Virus record (IMG/VR): IMGVR_UViG_3300021961_000024
Span: 93,284-157,283 of that record
DNA length: 64,000 nt
Source of the DNA: a virus
Reading direction: 5' to 3' (one strand)
Made by a program: the position numbers and the translations under genes. A model generated the notes under the pieces. It saw only the letters and a list, made by a program, of their open reading frames with translations. It did not search any database and had not been told where the DNA came from. This document shows, piece after piece, positions 49,623-57,639 of the stretch (positions within the stretch are counted from its first letter, which is position 1; each line of letters starts with the position of its first letter).

Positions 49623-49649
49623 AATTTCTAAAAAAATGAATTTAGGGGG

Positions 49650-49678
49650 TTTACAAACCTTGATTGATGCATTATATT
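49650..49678 (+). promoter_or_regulatory. G-run/TTTACA promoter with conserved leader
   Basis: GGGGG, TTTACA (49650-49655), 17 bases, TATATT (49673-49678), AGTAGTATCAACAAGGAGAT leader. Drives the SWIM-type small gene and rnh. Confidence 0.85.
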
Positions 49679-49702
49679 AGTAGTATCAACAAGGAGATTG
49701 TA

Positions 49703-49915
49703 ATGCGTAAGTACGGTCCTCGTTACTACAAATCTGATCTTATCAACTTTGCCAACCACTGGGCTATTGGCACAGAATGGGAAATCCCTGGCAGTAAAGA
49801 TAACGTATATACTGTTAAGTTTACTGAAAAGGGATTCACTTGTGATTGCTGGGGTATGCGTATGCACGGTAAGTGTAAGCATACCTACGGTCTAACTAAA
49901 ACATGGATTAACTGA
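49703..49915 (+). CDS. SWIM-type zinc finger protein
   Basis: 70 residues from ATG 49703. CDCWGMRMHGKCKH has the CxC...CxH pattern of SWIM zinc fingers, used for DNA or protein binding. It starts the operon that contains RNase H. Confidence 0.7.
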   Translation: MRKYGPRYYKSDLINFANHWAIGTEWEIPGSKDNVYTVKFTEKGFTCDCWGMRMHGKCKHTYGLTKTWIN

Positions 49916-50784
49916 TGATCTTAATCGACTATAGCGGTATCAGTATCGCACCCGTGGCCATGGGTCACGCACATCATGGGGACGAAAATCTTATCCGTCA
50001 CATGATCCTTAATTCTATTCGTATGTATCGCCAGAAGTTCAAGAAGAAGTATGGCGAAGTCGTTATCGTAGCAGATGCTGGCGGTAACTGGCGTCGTGAC
50101 GTTTATCCTGAGTATAAGGGCAAGCGTAAGTCTACCCGTGAGGAGTCTAAGATCGATTGGGACGAGGCATTCCGTATTATCAATATGGTATTGCAAGAGC
50201 TCAAAGACGAATTCCCCTATAAGGTTATCCATCAGTGGGGATGCGAGGCAGACGATTCTATTGCAGAACTAGTACACTATACCCAGGAATTTGGTAACTG
50301 GGAAGATGTTATGATTGTGTCTGCAGACAAAGACTTCCGCCAGCTACAAGTATTCGATAACGTATCGCAGTATTCCCCTATGCTTAAAAAGCTGGTCAAG
50401 GAGGAACACCCTCGTAGCTATCTTATGGATCATATCCTTAGTGGGGATACTGGTGACGGTGTGCCCAATGTTTTATCTGACGATGACACCTTCCTAGTAG
50501 AAGGTAAGCGGCAGAATATTCTATCTAAGAAAAAGAAAGATCAGATCATTGCAGATCTTGAAGATGGCGAGCTACTCTATGCAGCCAGTTGGTATCGCAA
50601 CTATCAACGCAATAAGCAGATGATCGATCTTATTCATCCATCTACCCCAATCGAAACCCGTAAAGCTATTATAAATAGTTACGAGAGTCAGGATCCTTCT
50701 AAGAATAAGGGTAAGGTATTCCCCTATCTGATTTCTAAGAACTGCCGGCTCTTACTAGAAAATGTGCAGGAGTTTATTGACTAA
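49915..50784 (+). CDS. rnh: RNase H / 5'-3' exonuclease (T4 Rnh-like)
   Basis: 289 residues. FEN-like acidic motifs: MILIDYSG at the start, VIVADAGGNWRRDVYPEYKGKR, GCEADDSIAELV, VSADKDFRQLQ, and DGVPNVLSDDD near 185. It removes RNA primers at Okazaki fragments and contacts gp32/gp45 in T4. It ends LLENVQEFID. Overlaps the next ATG by one base. Confidence 0.95.
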   Translation: MILIDYSGISIAPVAMGHAHHGDENLIRHMILNSIRMYRQKFKKKYGEVVIVADAGGNWRRDVYPEYKGKRKSTREESKIDWDEAFRIINMVLQELKDEFPYKVIHQWGCEADDSIAELVHYTQEFGNWEDVMIVSADKDFRQLQVFDNVSQYSPMLKKLVKEEHPRSYLMDHILSGDTGDGVPNVLSDDDTFLVEGKRQNILSKKKKDQIIADLEDGELLYAASWYRNYQRNKQMIDLIHPSTPIETRKAIINSYESQDPSKNKGKVFPYLISKNCRLLLENVQEFID

Positions 50785-51206
50785 TGAAACTATATGTTCA
50801 TGAAGTGATTGAAAAAGCCCAGGCGGCAAAGACTAAAAAAGAAAAGATTGAGATCCTTAAAAAATACGAATCTTGGGCACTGAAAGACGTATTAAAGGGG
50901 ACTCTGGATCCTAAAATTAAATGGTCCCTGCCAGGGGGTAAACCTCCTTACACCCCAAACGATGGACACAATGCTCCATCGAATCTTCTCAAAAAGCATA
51001 CTCAGTTCAAATACTTTGTATATGGAACTGTGTCTCAGCAACTTTCTCCTTACAAGAGAGAGTCTATTTTCATTTCCCTTCTGGAAGAAATTCATCCGAA
51101 GGATGCTGAATTGGTAGTGTCTATGATTAACAAAGAGAAATTTGGCGGAGGTATTACTCCGGCTCTTGTTAACGAGGCATTTCCAAACCTAGTGAGCTCT
51201 ACATAA
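50784..51206 (+). CDS. Conserved phage protein of unknown function (DUF6433-like)
   Basis: 140 residues, helical and Lys-rich (EVIEKAQAAKTKKEKIEILKKYESWALKDVLKGTLDP). A protein with this layout follows RNase H in related phages as far as I recall. No motif gives a role. Confidence 0.65.
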   Translation: MKLYVHEVIEKAQAAKTKKEKIEILKKYESWALKDVLKGTLDPKIKWSLPGGKPPYTPNDGHNAPSNLLKKHTQFKYFVYGTVSQQLSPYKRESIFISLLEEIHPKDAELVVSMINKEKFGGGITPALVNEAFPNLVSST

Positions 51207-51239
51207 TGGAGAAACCGTAACTATAACAGGAGAAGCCAC

Positions 51240-51395
51240 ATGGTAGCAACTCAACTCGATCGTCTTAAGTCAGATCTTCATAAAATCGAAGCTTTCGTTC
51301 AGGAGCTAAGAGAAGAGGGGAGGGAAGATTTATCTAAAAAGGTCTGGTCGAAGAGGGATTACCTAAAACAATATATTGAGGCCTATTCAACTTAG
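51240..51395 (+). CDS. Small helical hypothetical protein
   Basis: 51 residues from ATG 51240 with CAGGAGAAG upstream. Charged and helical. Its stop lies directly before the G-run of the promoter at 51400. Confidence 0.6.
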   Translation: MVATQLDRLKSDLHKIEAFVQELREEGREDLSKKVWSKRDYLKQYIEAYST

Positions 51396-51399
51396 GGGG

Positions 51400-51428
51400 T
51401 TTACACTTCTTACCATATGCGGTAGGAT
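51400..51428 (+). promoter_or_regulatory. G-run/TTTACA promoter with variant -10
   Basis: GGGGG, TTTACA (51400-51405), 17 bases, TAGGAT (51423-51428). Drives the 51474 gene; a hairpin sits at the predicted RNA start. Confidence 0.7.
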
Positions 51429-51432
51429 AATT

Positions 51433-51458
51433 GGGTAGGGGGCAACTCCTACCCTTTT
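51433..51458 (+). promoter_or_regulatory. Hairpin at the 5' end of the predicted transcript
   Basis: GGGTAGG pairs with CCTACCC around an 8-base loop, followed by TTTT. It covers the probable +1 and may stabilise the RNA or act as an attenuator. Confidence 0.5.
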
Positions 51459-51473
51459 ACACACGGAGCACAC

Positions 51474-52049
51474 ATGAATATTTTTATCCTTGACGAAAAT
51501 CCAGTTACAGCGGCACAACTACAATGCGACAAGCACGTAGTCAAAATGGTTCTAGAATCAGCGCAAATGCTATCCACTGTACATCGTATCCTCGATGGTA
51601 AACTTACACGCATCCCATCTAAGTCCGGTAAGACTATGGTTAAAGCCTGGACACTTGCAGATCCTGAAATGGATACTAAACTGTATAATGCAGTACACGT
51701 CGGTCACCCCTGCACAGTATGGACTATGGAATCCAAAGCAAACTATATCTGGCATTACCAGCACTTCAAAGCTTTGTCAGAGGAATACACTTACCGCTAC
51801 GGTAAAGTTCACAAGTCGTGGAATGATCTTTCTGACTTGCTTTCTAACCCGCCTAAAAACATTCCTAATATTGTCCAGACTCGTTTCAAACTTGCTATGG
51901 GCGCTGCACCGGAATGTATCAATCATATGGATGCCGTTGGGTCTTATCGTGCATTCTATCAAACTAAGCAAGATCGTTTTGACATGTCCTGGACAAAACG
52001 ATCTATCCCAGAATGGTTTAAAGTAAAGGAACCAACCTATGCGTACTGA
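51474..52049 (+). CDS. Conserved phage protein of unknown function
   Basis: 191 residues. MNIFILDENPVTAAQLQCDKHVVKMVLESAQMLS start, then HPCTVWTMESKANYIWHYQHF and WTKRSIPEWF. Recalls a family found in phages and some bacteria with the CDKHVVKM and HPxxxW segments, whose function I do not know. Its promoter and hairpin are noted above. Confidence 0.65.
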   Translation: MNIFILDENPVTAAQLQCDKHVVKMVLESAQMLSTVHRILDGKLTRIPSKSGKTMVKAWTLADPEMDTKLYNAVHVGHPCTVWTMESKANYIWHYQHFKALSEEYTYRYGKVHKSWNDLSDLLSNPPKNIPNIVQTRFKLAMGAAPECINHMDAVGSYRAFYQTKQDRFDMSWTKRSIPEWFKVKEPTYAY

Positions 52050-52344
52050 TGAAGAAATCATCGCCGATATTGAAAAATATCTAGAATCCCACGTTCAACC
52101 TGCTGTCGATTTTCATGGCGGGCAGATTAAATTCTTAAATTATGAAAATGGTCATGTGATTCTTGAAATGGGTGGTGCATGTTCAGGATGTGCCGCATCG
52201 ACCCAAACTCTTAAAATGGGTGTAGAGAATATTCTTAAAACGTTTATCCCCGAGATTGAAACCATTGAAGGTGTTGATGATCCATTCTCTACCTCTCAAC
52301 CCTTCTTTACATATCAATATGCCCAAACAGCTGAAGACGAATAA
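52039..52344 (+). CDS. NifU/Nfu-like iron-sulfur scaffold domain protein
   Basis: 101 residues. GACSGCAASTQTLKMGVENIL is the CxxC motif of NifU C-terminal (Nfu) domains with the usual following helix, and the preceding EKYLESHVQPAVDFHGGQI is typical. It holds a [4Fe-4S] cluster for transfer. With the HesB/IscA-like gene at 7848 the phage can supply two Fe-S delivery parts. Confidence 0.88.
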   Translation: MRTDEEIIADIEKYLESHVQPAVDFHGGQIKFLNYENGHVILEMGGACSGCAASTQTLKMGVENILKTFIPEIETIEGVDDPFSTSQPFFTYQYAQTAEDE

Positions 52345-52405
52345 AACCCTCTTTCAAGAATTACAATTAATAGTAATCGACGAATTATCCCTCGGAGATA
52401 CTAAA

Positions 52406-52633
52406 ATGAGATTGGTAAAATCTGAAAGCGGTAAGTCTACATATATACAATTGTGGTCCGGTTTATCACAGAGATGGAACACGTCATATCGATATAATGT
52501 AGAAGAAAATTGGAAAGCGTGGAAAGAGTTATGCCTTCGTATACAATCAAAAGAAAATCAACAGAAGAAGAATGGGACGTTGTCTGCACCTGGGAAGAGC
52601 TCCAAGAAATCCTCAAAGAAGACTCAGATCTAA
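52406..52633 (+). CDS. Hypothetical small protein, start uncertain
   Basis: 75 residues from ATG 52406 with GGAG at 52395-52398; an in-frame ATG at 52319 (inside the Nfu-like gene) would give 104. YIQLWSGLSQRWNTSYRYNVEENWKAWKELC is amphipathic. It overlaps the next gene by 103 bases in another frame, so its end is doubtful. Confidence 0.4.
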   Translation: MRLVKSESGKSTYIQLWSGLSQRWNTSYRYNVEENWKAWKELCLRIQSKENQQKKNGTLSAPGKSSKKSSKKTQI

Positions 52634-52764
52634 CTCAGAAGCTAGCAGCACCCAGAACTGTAAGTAGTGTGGGAGGTGTATTATCAAAAACAGATGATGG
52701 ATGGAAAGACGTATTGAAAAAAATTAAAAAAGGCGCTGGCCGAGGGAACACTATTCGGACTTAA
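52531..52764 (+). CDS. Conserved small phage protein
   Basis: 77 residues from ATG 52531 (GGAAAGAG upstream), MPSYTIKRKSTEEEWDVVCTW..., then DDGWKDVLKKIKKGAG near the end. Similar short proteins (..Y.....TGEEW..., DDGFR..L.KI) occur in marine T4-like phages from memory, often just before PhoH. Ends two bases before the phoH ATG. Confidence 0.7.
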   Translation: MPSYTIKRKSTEEEWDVVCTWEELQEILKEDSDLTQKLAAPRTVSSVGGVLSKTDDGWKDVLKKIKKGAGRGNTIRT

Positions 52765-52765
52765 T

Positions 52766-53452
52766 ATGAAAAGAACTAATTCCACACATCTGATTCTGGC
52801 AGATGAAATTGAACCAGTTGAACCCTATACTGAAAATCAACAAAAGGCTTTTGATGCCTGGGAGAATGGACACAATCTTGTAATGGCTGGTAGTGCTGGT
52901 ACAGGTAAGACCTTTATGGCACTATACTTTGCACTAAAAGCATTGACTGAGAATCCAGACCTATATCGTAAGGTAATGATCATTCGATCAATGGTTCCTA
53001 CTCGCGATGCTGGATTCCTTCCTGGTAATAAGAATGAAAAAGAAGAACCCTATAAACTACCATATAAAAATCTTTGCGATGAGATTTTTGGATATGAAGG
53101 CGCTTGGGGTAAGTTAGTTGCTACTCGAAAAATTGAATTCGAAACAACTTCTTACATTCGTGGCGCAACCTTCGATCAAACTATTCTAGTAATAGACGAG
53201 ATGCAAAATATGAACTTCCATGAGCTTGATTCGGTAATTACCCGTGTGGGTGAGGACTGCCGGATTATCTTTGCTGGGGATCATAAGCAAACAGATTTCA
53301 AATATGAAGATGAGAAGGAAGGGATTATTAAGTTCCTTTCTATTATTGAAACCATGCGGGCGTTCCGAGTGGTTCAATTTGGGTGGGCGGACATTGTCAG
53401 GAGTGAGTTCGTCCGAGACTATATTATGACCAAAGAAATGATGGGGTACTAA
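52766..53452 (+). CDS. phoH: PhoH-like ATPase
   Basis: 228 residues. Walker A MAGSAGTGKTF near 40-50, ILVIDEMQNMNF (Walker B), RIIFAGDHKQTDF (sensor) fit the PhoH/ATPase fold common in marine phages. The N-terminus is short, the catalytic core complete. Biological role in phages is unsettled (phosphate stress, RNA or membrane). Confidence 0.95.
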   Translation: MKRTNSTHLILADEIEPVEPYTENQQKAFDAWENGHNLVMAGSAGTGKTFMALYFALKALTENPDLYRKVMIIRSMVPTRDAGFLPGNKNEKEEPYKLPYKNLCDEIFGYEGAWGKLVATRKIEFETTSYIRGATFDQTILVIDEMQNMNFHELDSVITRVGEDCRIIFAGDHKQTDFKYEDEKEGIIKFLSIIETMRAFRVVQFGWADIVRSEFVRDYIMTKEMMGY

Positions 53453-53453
53453 T

Positions 53454-53591
53454 ATGGACAAAGCAGAAAGAATGCAGCGTAGCGAAGCTGCAAGAAAACG
53501 TCGCAAAGAAACCAAAAACATCATTCAGGAAAAAACAGAGCGGCTATTTAGCCGATTACGTAAACTTAGAAAAAAGAGGAAAGCTACATGA
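53454..53591 (+). CDS. Small basic hypothetical protein
   Basis: 45 residues from ATG 53454, Lys/Arg-rich at the end (RLRKLRKKRKAT). ATGA overlap with the glutaredoxin start. Likely nucleic-acid binding by charge; not recognised. Confidence 0.55.
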   Translation: MDKAERMQRSEAARKRRKETKNIIQEKTERLFSRLRKLRKKRKAT

Positions 53592-53842
53592 TAACAATCT
53601 ATGGTGCATCATGGTGTTCATTCTGTCGTAAAGCAAAGGCTCTATGTGAAGACTACGGCCTAGCATATGAATGGAAGGATGTTGATGATCCCGAGATTTA
53701 TAATGAGCTATCTACTAAAATTGAAAATTTTAAAACCGTCCCGCAGATCTATTGGGACCACAAATATATCGGAGGTTACTCAGATTTAACTATGGCAATC
53801 GAAAATCATAACATTGGTAATTATGGACAAGGTAAATTCTAA
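53588..53842 (+). CDS. Glutaredoxin
   Basis: 84 residues. Active site WCSFC near 9-13, TVPQIYWDH with cis-Pro near 51, and GGYSDLTMAI. It reduces disulfides, and would re-reduce the phage ribonucleotide reductase (compare T4 nrdC). One-base overlap with the next gene. Confidence 0.9.
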   Translation: MITIYGASWCSFCRKAKALCEDYGLAYEWKDVDDPEIYNELSTKIENFKTVPQIYWDHKYIGGYSDLTMAIENHNIGNYGQGKF

Positions 53843-54045
53843 TGGCTAAGTATGCTCGGCACGATCCCCGCAACAAAAAGAAAGGACGGCATAAATCGTT
53901 TGCTCTCTGGAAAGAAAAACGAATCCGGGAAGAAGACAAAGGTGGGCGTCGTAAACTTGCAATAGATGAAACTTTTTTCGATTCAGAAGAAAAAGAGGAT
54001 TTACAACCTGATCTGGATGCGGTATACTATACCCATCAAGAATAG
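53842..54045 (+). CDS. Small conserved phage protein
   Basis: 67 residues, basic first half (MAKYARHDPRNKKKGRHKSFALWKEKRIRE), acidic second half. Between glutaredoxin and the phosphatase. Not recognised. Confidence 0.6.
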   Translation: MAKYARHDPRNKKKGRHKSFALWKEKRIREEDKGGRRKLAIDETFFDSEEKEDLQPDLDAVYYTHQE

Positions 54046-54053
54046 GAGATATT

Positions 54054-54641
54054 ATGAATAATTTTGATAAAGTGATCCTCACCGACTGCGATGGGGTCCT
54101 AATGAATTGGGAGTACGCTTTCAACGTTTGGATCCAACGTCAAGGCTTTAAAATGGTTAAAGGCGGTGAGAATCACTATGATATGGGGCTTCGTTACGGG
54201 CTACCAAGTGATGTGAAAAAGTCATTGGTTAAGACTTTTAATGAGTCTGCTGCTATTGGCTTTCTACCTCCTCTTCGCGATGCCATGTACTATGTAGATC
54301 TGTTACATCGGAAACATGGTTATGTCTTCCATATGCTGACTTCGTTGTCTCTGGATCCAGCTGCTCAAGCTCTTCGGATCCAGAACACCCAAAAACTATT
54401 CGGTGATACTGCTTTTGAAAAGTTTGTCTTTGCTGATTGTGGTGCGGATAAAGATGATATCCTCGCTCCTTATAAGGATACTGGATATTACTGGATTGAA
54501 GATAAAATAGAAAATGCTGAACTTGGTTGGTCTCTTGGTCTCGAATCAATCGTTATGGAACACGGTCACAATATGAACGATAAGCGTTTTCCAACTATGA
54601 AAAACTGGAAGGAGATTTACGAACATGTTGTCGGTATTTGA
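54054..54641 (+). CDS. HAD-superfamily 5'(3')-nucleotidase-like phosphatase
   Basis: 195 residues, GGAG at 54047-54050. VILTDCDGVLMNWE (motif I DxD), MLTSLSLDP (motif II), FVFADCGADKDDI and YYWIEDKIENAELGWSLG (motif IV). The layout fits 5'-deoxyribonucleotidases or polynucleotide-kinase 3'-phosphatases. In this context it may trim nucleotides or DNA ends. Confidence 0.8.
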   Translation: MNNFDKVILTDCDGVLMNWEYAFNVWIQRQGFKMVKGGENHYDMGLRYGLPSDVKKSLVKTFNESAAIGFLPPLRDAMYYVDLLHRKHGYVFHMLTSLSLDPAAQALRIQNTQKLFGDTAFEKFVFADCGADKDDILAPYKDTGYYWIEDKIENAELGWSLGLESIVMEHGHNMNDKRFPTMKNWKEIYEHVVGI

Positions 54642-54819
54642 GATTCTAAACCTACGTACTGAGTGGGAAGAACTTGCTCGTGGATTCGTTGGTATTAAAA
54701 AAGATGGCACCATTGATACTCTTCAAGAGTTTGTAAAGAATGGCCATAAGAAAAATCGTTTTAGAACCGGCTTTAATGAAGCCATAGATATTGCTGAGAC
54801 AATTCTAAAGGCAGTATAA
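54625..54819 (+). CDS. Small hypothetical protein
   Basis: 64 residues, overlapping the phosphatase by 17 bases. Helical; FVGIKKDGTIDTLQEFVKNG resembles a small conserved phage domain. It ends one base into the first glycosyltransferase gene. Confidence 0.6.
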   Translation: MLSVFEILNLRTEWEELARGFVGIKKDGTIDTLQEFVKNGHKKNRFRTGFNEAIDIAETILKAV

Positions 54820-55595
54820 TGAAACGGTTGATCTACCAGGTGGCTGTAGGGCCGCAATCTAAACTATATAATTATTGCACTAATACGGTAGAGTTATATG
54901 CCAAAGAAAACGGTATCGACTACGTTAAACAAATCACCCCAAAACTCTGGATTCGGCCTGATCCGTTTACATCGAACAGATCGGCTGAATGTCAGGCCCG
55001 CCCGCTCCCGCTCCCGATCTACGAAAAAGAAAACGCATTCGAGTTCTTTGATCGGTACGACCAGATTGCTATCATTGATTCGGATATTTGGGTTCGTCCC
55101 GGTAGTCCTAATATTTTTGACCATCTTAATGGCGATACTGACTTCGCTGCCGTAGTTGAACGGGAAATGCCCATCAACGAACAGTATAAGAATAAGATCT
55201 TAAACTATTCATCGATGCAGTATCGAACCTTACATCCTCAAGTCGACTTTCGTCCAAATCATCTTGGATACGAGTTCATGAACATGGGCGTAATGGTCAT
55301 GAACAAATCCATTACAAAATATCTAAAAGGCCAGACTCCGAAGCAGTTCTTAGAACGCCCGGAGTTTAAACCGTTTATTGATGGCGTTGGTGCATGGAAG
55401 TGGTCAACGGACCAAACACTATTAAACTGGTGGATCCGCAAAGAAAAGATGAATATCCAGCATCTCCATTGGAAATGGAATGGCTTGTATACTGCAAATA
55501 CAAAGATAAAGCATTGTCATTTTGTACACTTCTTCCTTAAAGACAAATTGCCTGAACGTGGAGAAAACGTAGAGGATCTAATGAGGGAGGTATAA
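54819..55595 (+). CDS. Glycosyltransferase, GT-A type
   Basis: 258 residues. DQIAIIDSDIWVRPG carries the DxD metal/nucleotide-sugar motif near 86-88, and FMNMGVMVMNKS, W.STDQTLLNWW and HFVHFF give the acceptor and later metal-His region. First of a run of glycosyltransferases. Sugar and acceptor unknown. It has a CG-rich stretch near 54991-55019. Confidence 0.8.
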   Translation: MKRLIYQVAVGPQSKLYNYCTNTVELYAKENGIDYVKQITPKLWIRPDPFTSNRSAECQARPLPLPIYEKENAFEFFDRYDQIAIIDSDIWVRPGSPNIFDHLNGDTDFAAVVEREMPINEQYKNKILNYSSMQYRTLHPQVDFRPNHLGYEFMNMGVMVMNKSITKYLKGQTPKQFLERPEFKPFIDGVGAWKWSTDQTLLNWWIRKEKMNIQHLHWKWNGLYTANTKIKHCHFVHFFLKDKLPERGENVEDLMREV

Positions 55596-56276
55596 ATGAT
55601 ACCGGAATTGCCTGAACACATAAGATATAAATCTTTAGGAATTAATAAAACTAAGATTGATCGGTTTGCATCCAACATCCTTCCCTTCAATGGGTTTTCT
55701 ATAAAAAATTGTCCCAAGAATGCCTCTACTACAATTGCAAATATACAGTGGGAAGAATTGAAAAAAATAAATCCGCAAATAAAAGATATATCATGGGAAG
55801 AATCATTTTCAAAACCTTTTAATCGTAACTTAGAAACATGGCCATTAGATTTATCGAAGAATCCAATATATATTTTTTATAGAGATCCGATAAAAAGATT
55901 TATTTCGGCCAGTAATATGACGATCCATCGTTCTTTGGCTATTCAGCCAGATTGGGTACCCCCGCCAAAAATTAACGATTGGTTAGAATTTGTTCTCTAT
56001 TATAACTTGGTATATGAAATGGACGTGTTCTGGCCGCAGACATTATTTTTTGGCTGCAAATATACTTTAAGAAAAAATATTTTTGCTTATAAACTTAGTG
56101 AATTAAATTCATTTCTTAAAGAAAAAAATCTAGATGGGTATGAATCGCTTAATAAATCTGGAGTAAAATGGAATGGTCCATTTTCAGAAGAAGATTTATC
56201 AGAAGGAAATAAACAAATTATCAGGGATTTATATTATTTGGATTATGATATGGGTTGGCGAGAATGGATGTCTTAA
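55596..56276 (+). CDS. Sulfotransferase-like protein
   Basis: 226 residues. NCPKNASTTIANI near 38-50 resembles the 5'-PSB loop, and FYRDPIKRFISASNM near 93-107 the 3'-phosphate-binding RDPxxRxxS motif of PAPS-dependent carbohydrate sulfotransferases. It would transfer sulfate to a sugar. No PAPS synthesis gene is visible, so host PAPS would be needed. Confidence 0.78.
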   Translation: MIPELPEHIRYKSLGINKTKIDRFASNILPFNGFSIKNCPKNASTTIANIQWEELKKINPQIKDISWEESFSKPFNRNLETWPLDLSKNPIYIFYRDPIKRFISASNMTIHRSLAIQPDWVPPPKINDWLEFVLYYNLVYEMDVFWPQTLFFGCKYTLRKNIFAYKLSELNSFLKEKNLDGYESLNKSGVKWNGPFSEEDLSEGNKQIIRDLYYLDYDMGWREWMS

Positions 56277-56968
56277 TAGCGGGATGTAGTTTTTCCGATC
56301 GAGAAAAGTATAAAGGAAAGAACGGCGAAACTTACGATGGAATTGATATCTGGCCAGAACTTGTCTGTAATCATTTTGGCTGGGATTTGAAAAAGAACTT
56401 ATCTGAAGCCGGTGGATCAAATGAATTAATCATCGATAGACTTACCGTAGAATTAGTTTCTAATGGTGACGATTACGATATAGTAATCCTAGGTTTAACC
56501 CAATGGGAAAGAACTTGGATCCCGGGTTTAAATCTATATGTAAATCTTGCTAATCCTCCTGAACACAGACTTTGGATACCTGGTGAAAATCATAGGGTGA
56601 AATCCGGAGAAGATCCAGAAATAAACTATTTCCGAGAATTTGATTATAAAGATATACAGTTTAGAAATGTTATTGAATCTAATATTTCTAAAATCCTACA
56701 ATTTAAAGCCATATGTAATAGTATGGATAAGAAACTTATTGTTGTACAGATTGCTGAACCATTAAATTCAGGTTATACTGAAAGGGTAATTAGTCATAAG
56801 TTATTTGAGGAACTTCAGTTCATTATAGGATTTCCCTTTCTTCCTAGATTATATGGTTGCACTGGTGTAGAAACTTTAATCAAGAACTGGAAAGAATTAA
56901 CTGTTGACAATCATCCCAATGCCGAGGGACATAAAGTAATAGCAGAATGGGTAATTAAAAATCTATGA
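56264..56968 (+). CDS. SGNH-hydrolase-like protein
   Basis: 234 residues from ATG 56264. LIAGCSFSD (Ser nucleophile position), WPELVCNHFGW, LSEAGGSNELI, and VDNHPNAEGHKVIAEW with the D..H pair. Shares layout with the minus-strand gene 31245. Possibly adds or removes acetyl groups on the glycan. Confidence 0.75.
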   Translation: MDVLIAGCSFSDREKYKGKNGETYDGIDIWPELVCNHFGWDLKKNLSEAGGSNELIIDRLTVELVSNGDDYDIVILGLTQWERTWIPGLNLYVNLANPPEHRLWIPGENHRVKSGEDPEINYFREFDYKDIQFRNVIESNISKILQFKAICNSMDKKLIVVQIAEPLNSGYTERVISHKLFEELQFIIGFPFLPRLYGCTGVETLIKNWKELTVDNHPNAEGHKVIAEWVIKNL

Positions 56969-57639
56969 ATATTATTCTTCAACACTATAATGGAAAATTG
57001 GCAGGGGTCGCAAAAGATTCCGTTGATAATATTTCTGCCTATGCTAAATCCATTGGGGTTGAACATAAGCTTATTACCGGTAAACCTTGGAAGGGATGGC
57101 TAAGTGACCAATCCCAAAAGCTTTGCTTTTTAATGCCAGAGTATGACGAATACGATAATGTTGTAATGCTAGACTGTGATATGTTTACCCATCGAGAGAA
57201 TAAATCAAATATCTTTGAAGCAAAGGGTATGGGTAGACATACTAAAATTCAATCCGAATTAAGAGAAAAGATTGCTACCAGGAATGGGCTTTTAGCAAAT
57301 CACACCGCACCTTACTGGGGTGGAGCAATATATAAATTTGATAGAGAAACTCGTATCAGACTTAGATCTGCTATCCCTACAGATCAAATACTTGGTCAGC
57401 TAGACAGACAGCTAAAAGATGAAAGCATTATGCATTATCTAGCTTGGAAATCCGGTCTTCCCGAAACTGAAGATACATATTTTAATGGTATTGGAAAGGG
57501 TAACGAATGGGATATGAATAGCTTCGATGACATGTCACGGGCTTATATTATTCATATTAGACCCAAATGGACTCTTCAAGGGCCAAAGACAACTAAGAAA
57601 GAAGTACTTGCTAAATTGGTGGAGCAATGCGTAATTTAA
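56965..57639 (+). CDS. Glycosyltransferase-like protein, GT-A type
   Basis: 224 residues. YDNVVMLDCDMFTHRE with DxD near 70-72, HTAPYWGGAIYKFDRE, and DESIMHYLAWKS. Similar in order of motifs to the gene at 57627. Overlaps previous and next genes by a few bases. Confidence 0.75.
   Translation: MNIILQHYNGKLAGVAKDSVDNISAYAKSIGVEHKLITGKPWKGWLSDQSQKLCFLMPEYDEYDNVVMLDCDMFTHRENKSNIFEAKGMGRHTKIQSELREKIATRNGLLANHTAPYWGGAIYKFDRETRIRLRSAIPTDQILGQLDRQLKDESIMHYLAWKSGLPETEDTYFNGIGKGNEWDMNSFDDMSRAYIIHIRPKWTLQGPKTTKKEVLAKLVEQCVI

Noticed and set aside
50670-50677. TATAAATA inside rnh as a late promoter
   Set aside because: It lies within coding sequence, about 110 bases before the next gene, and the same word occurs at 11575 and 39207 inside other genes, so chance is likely.
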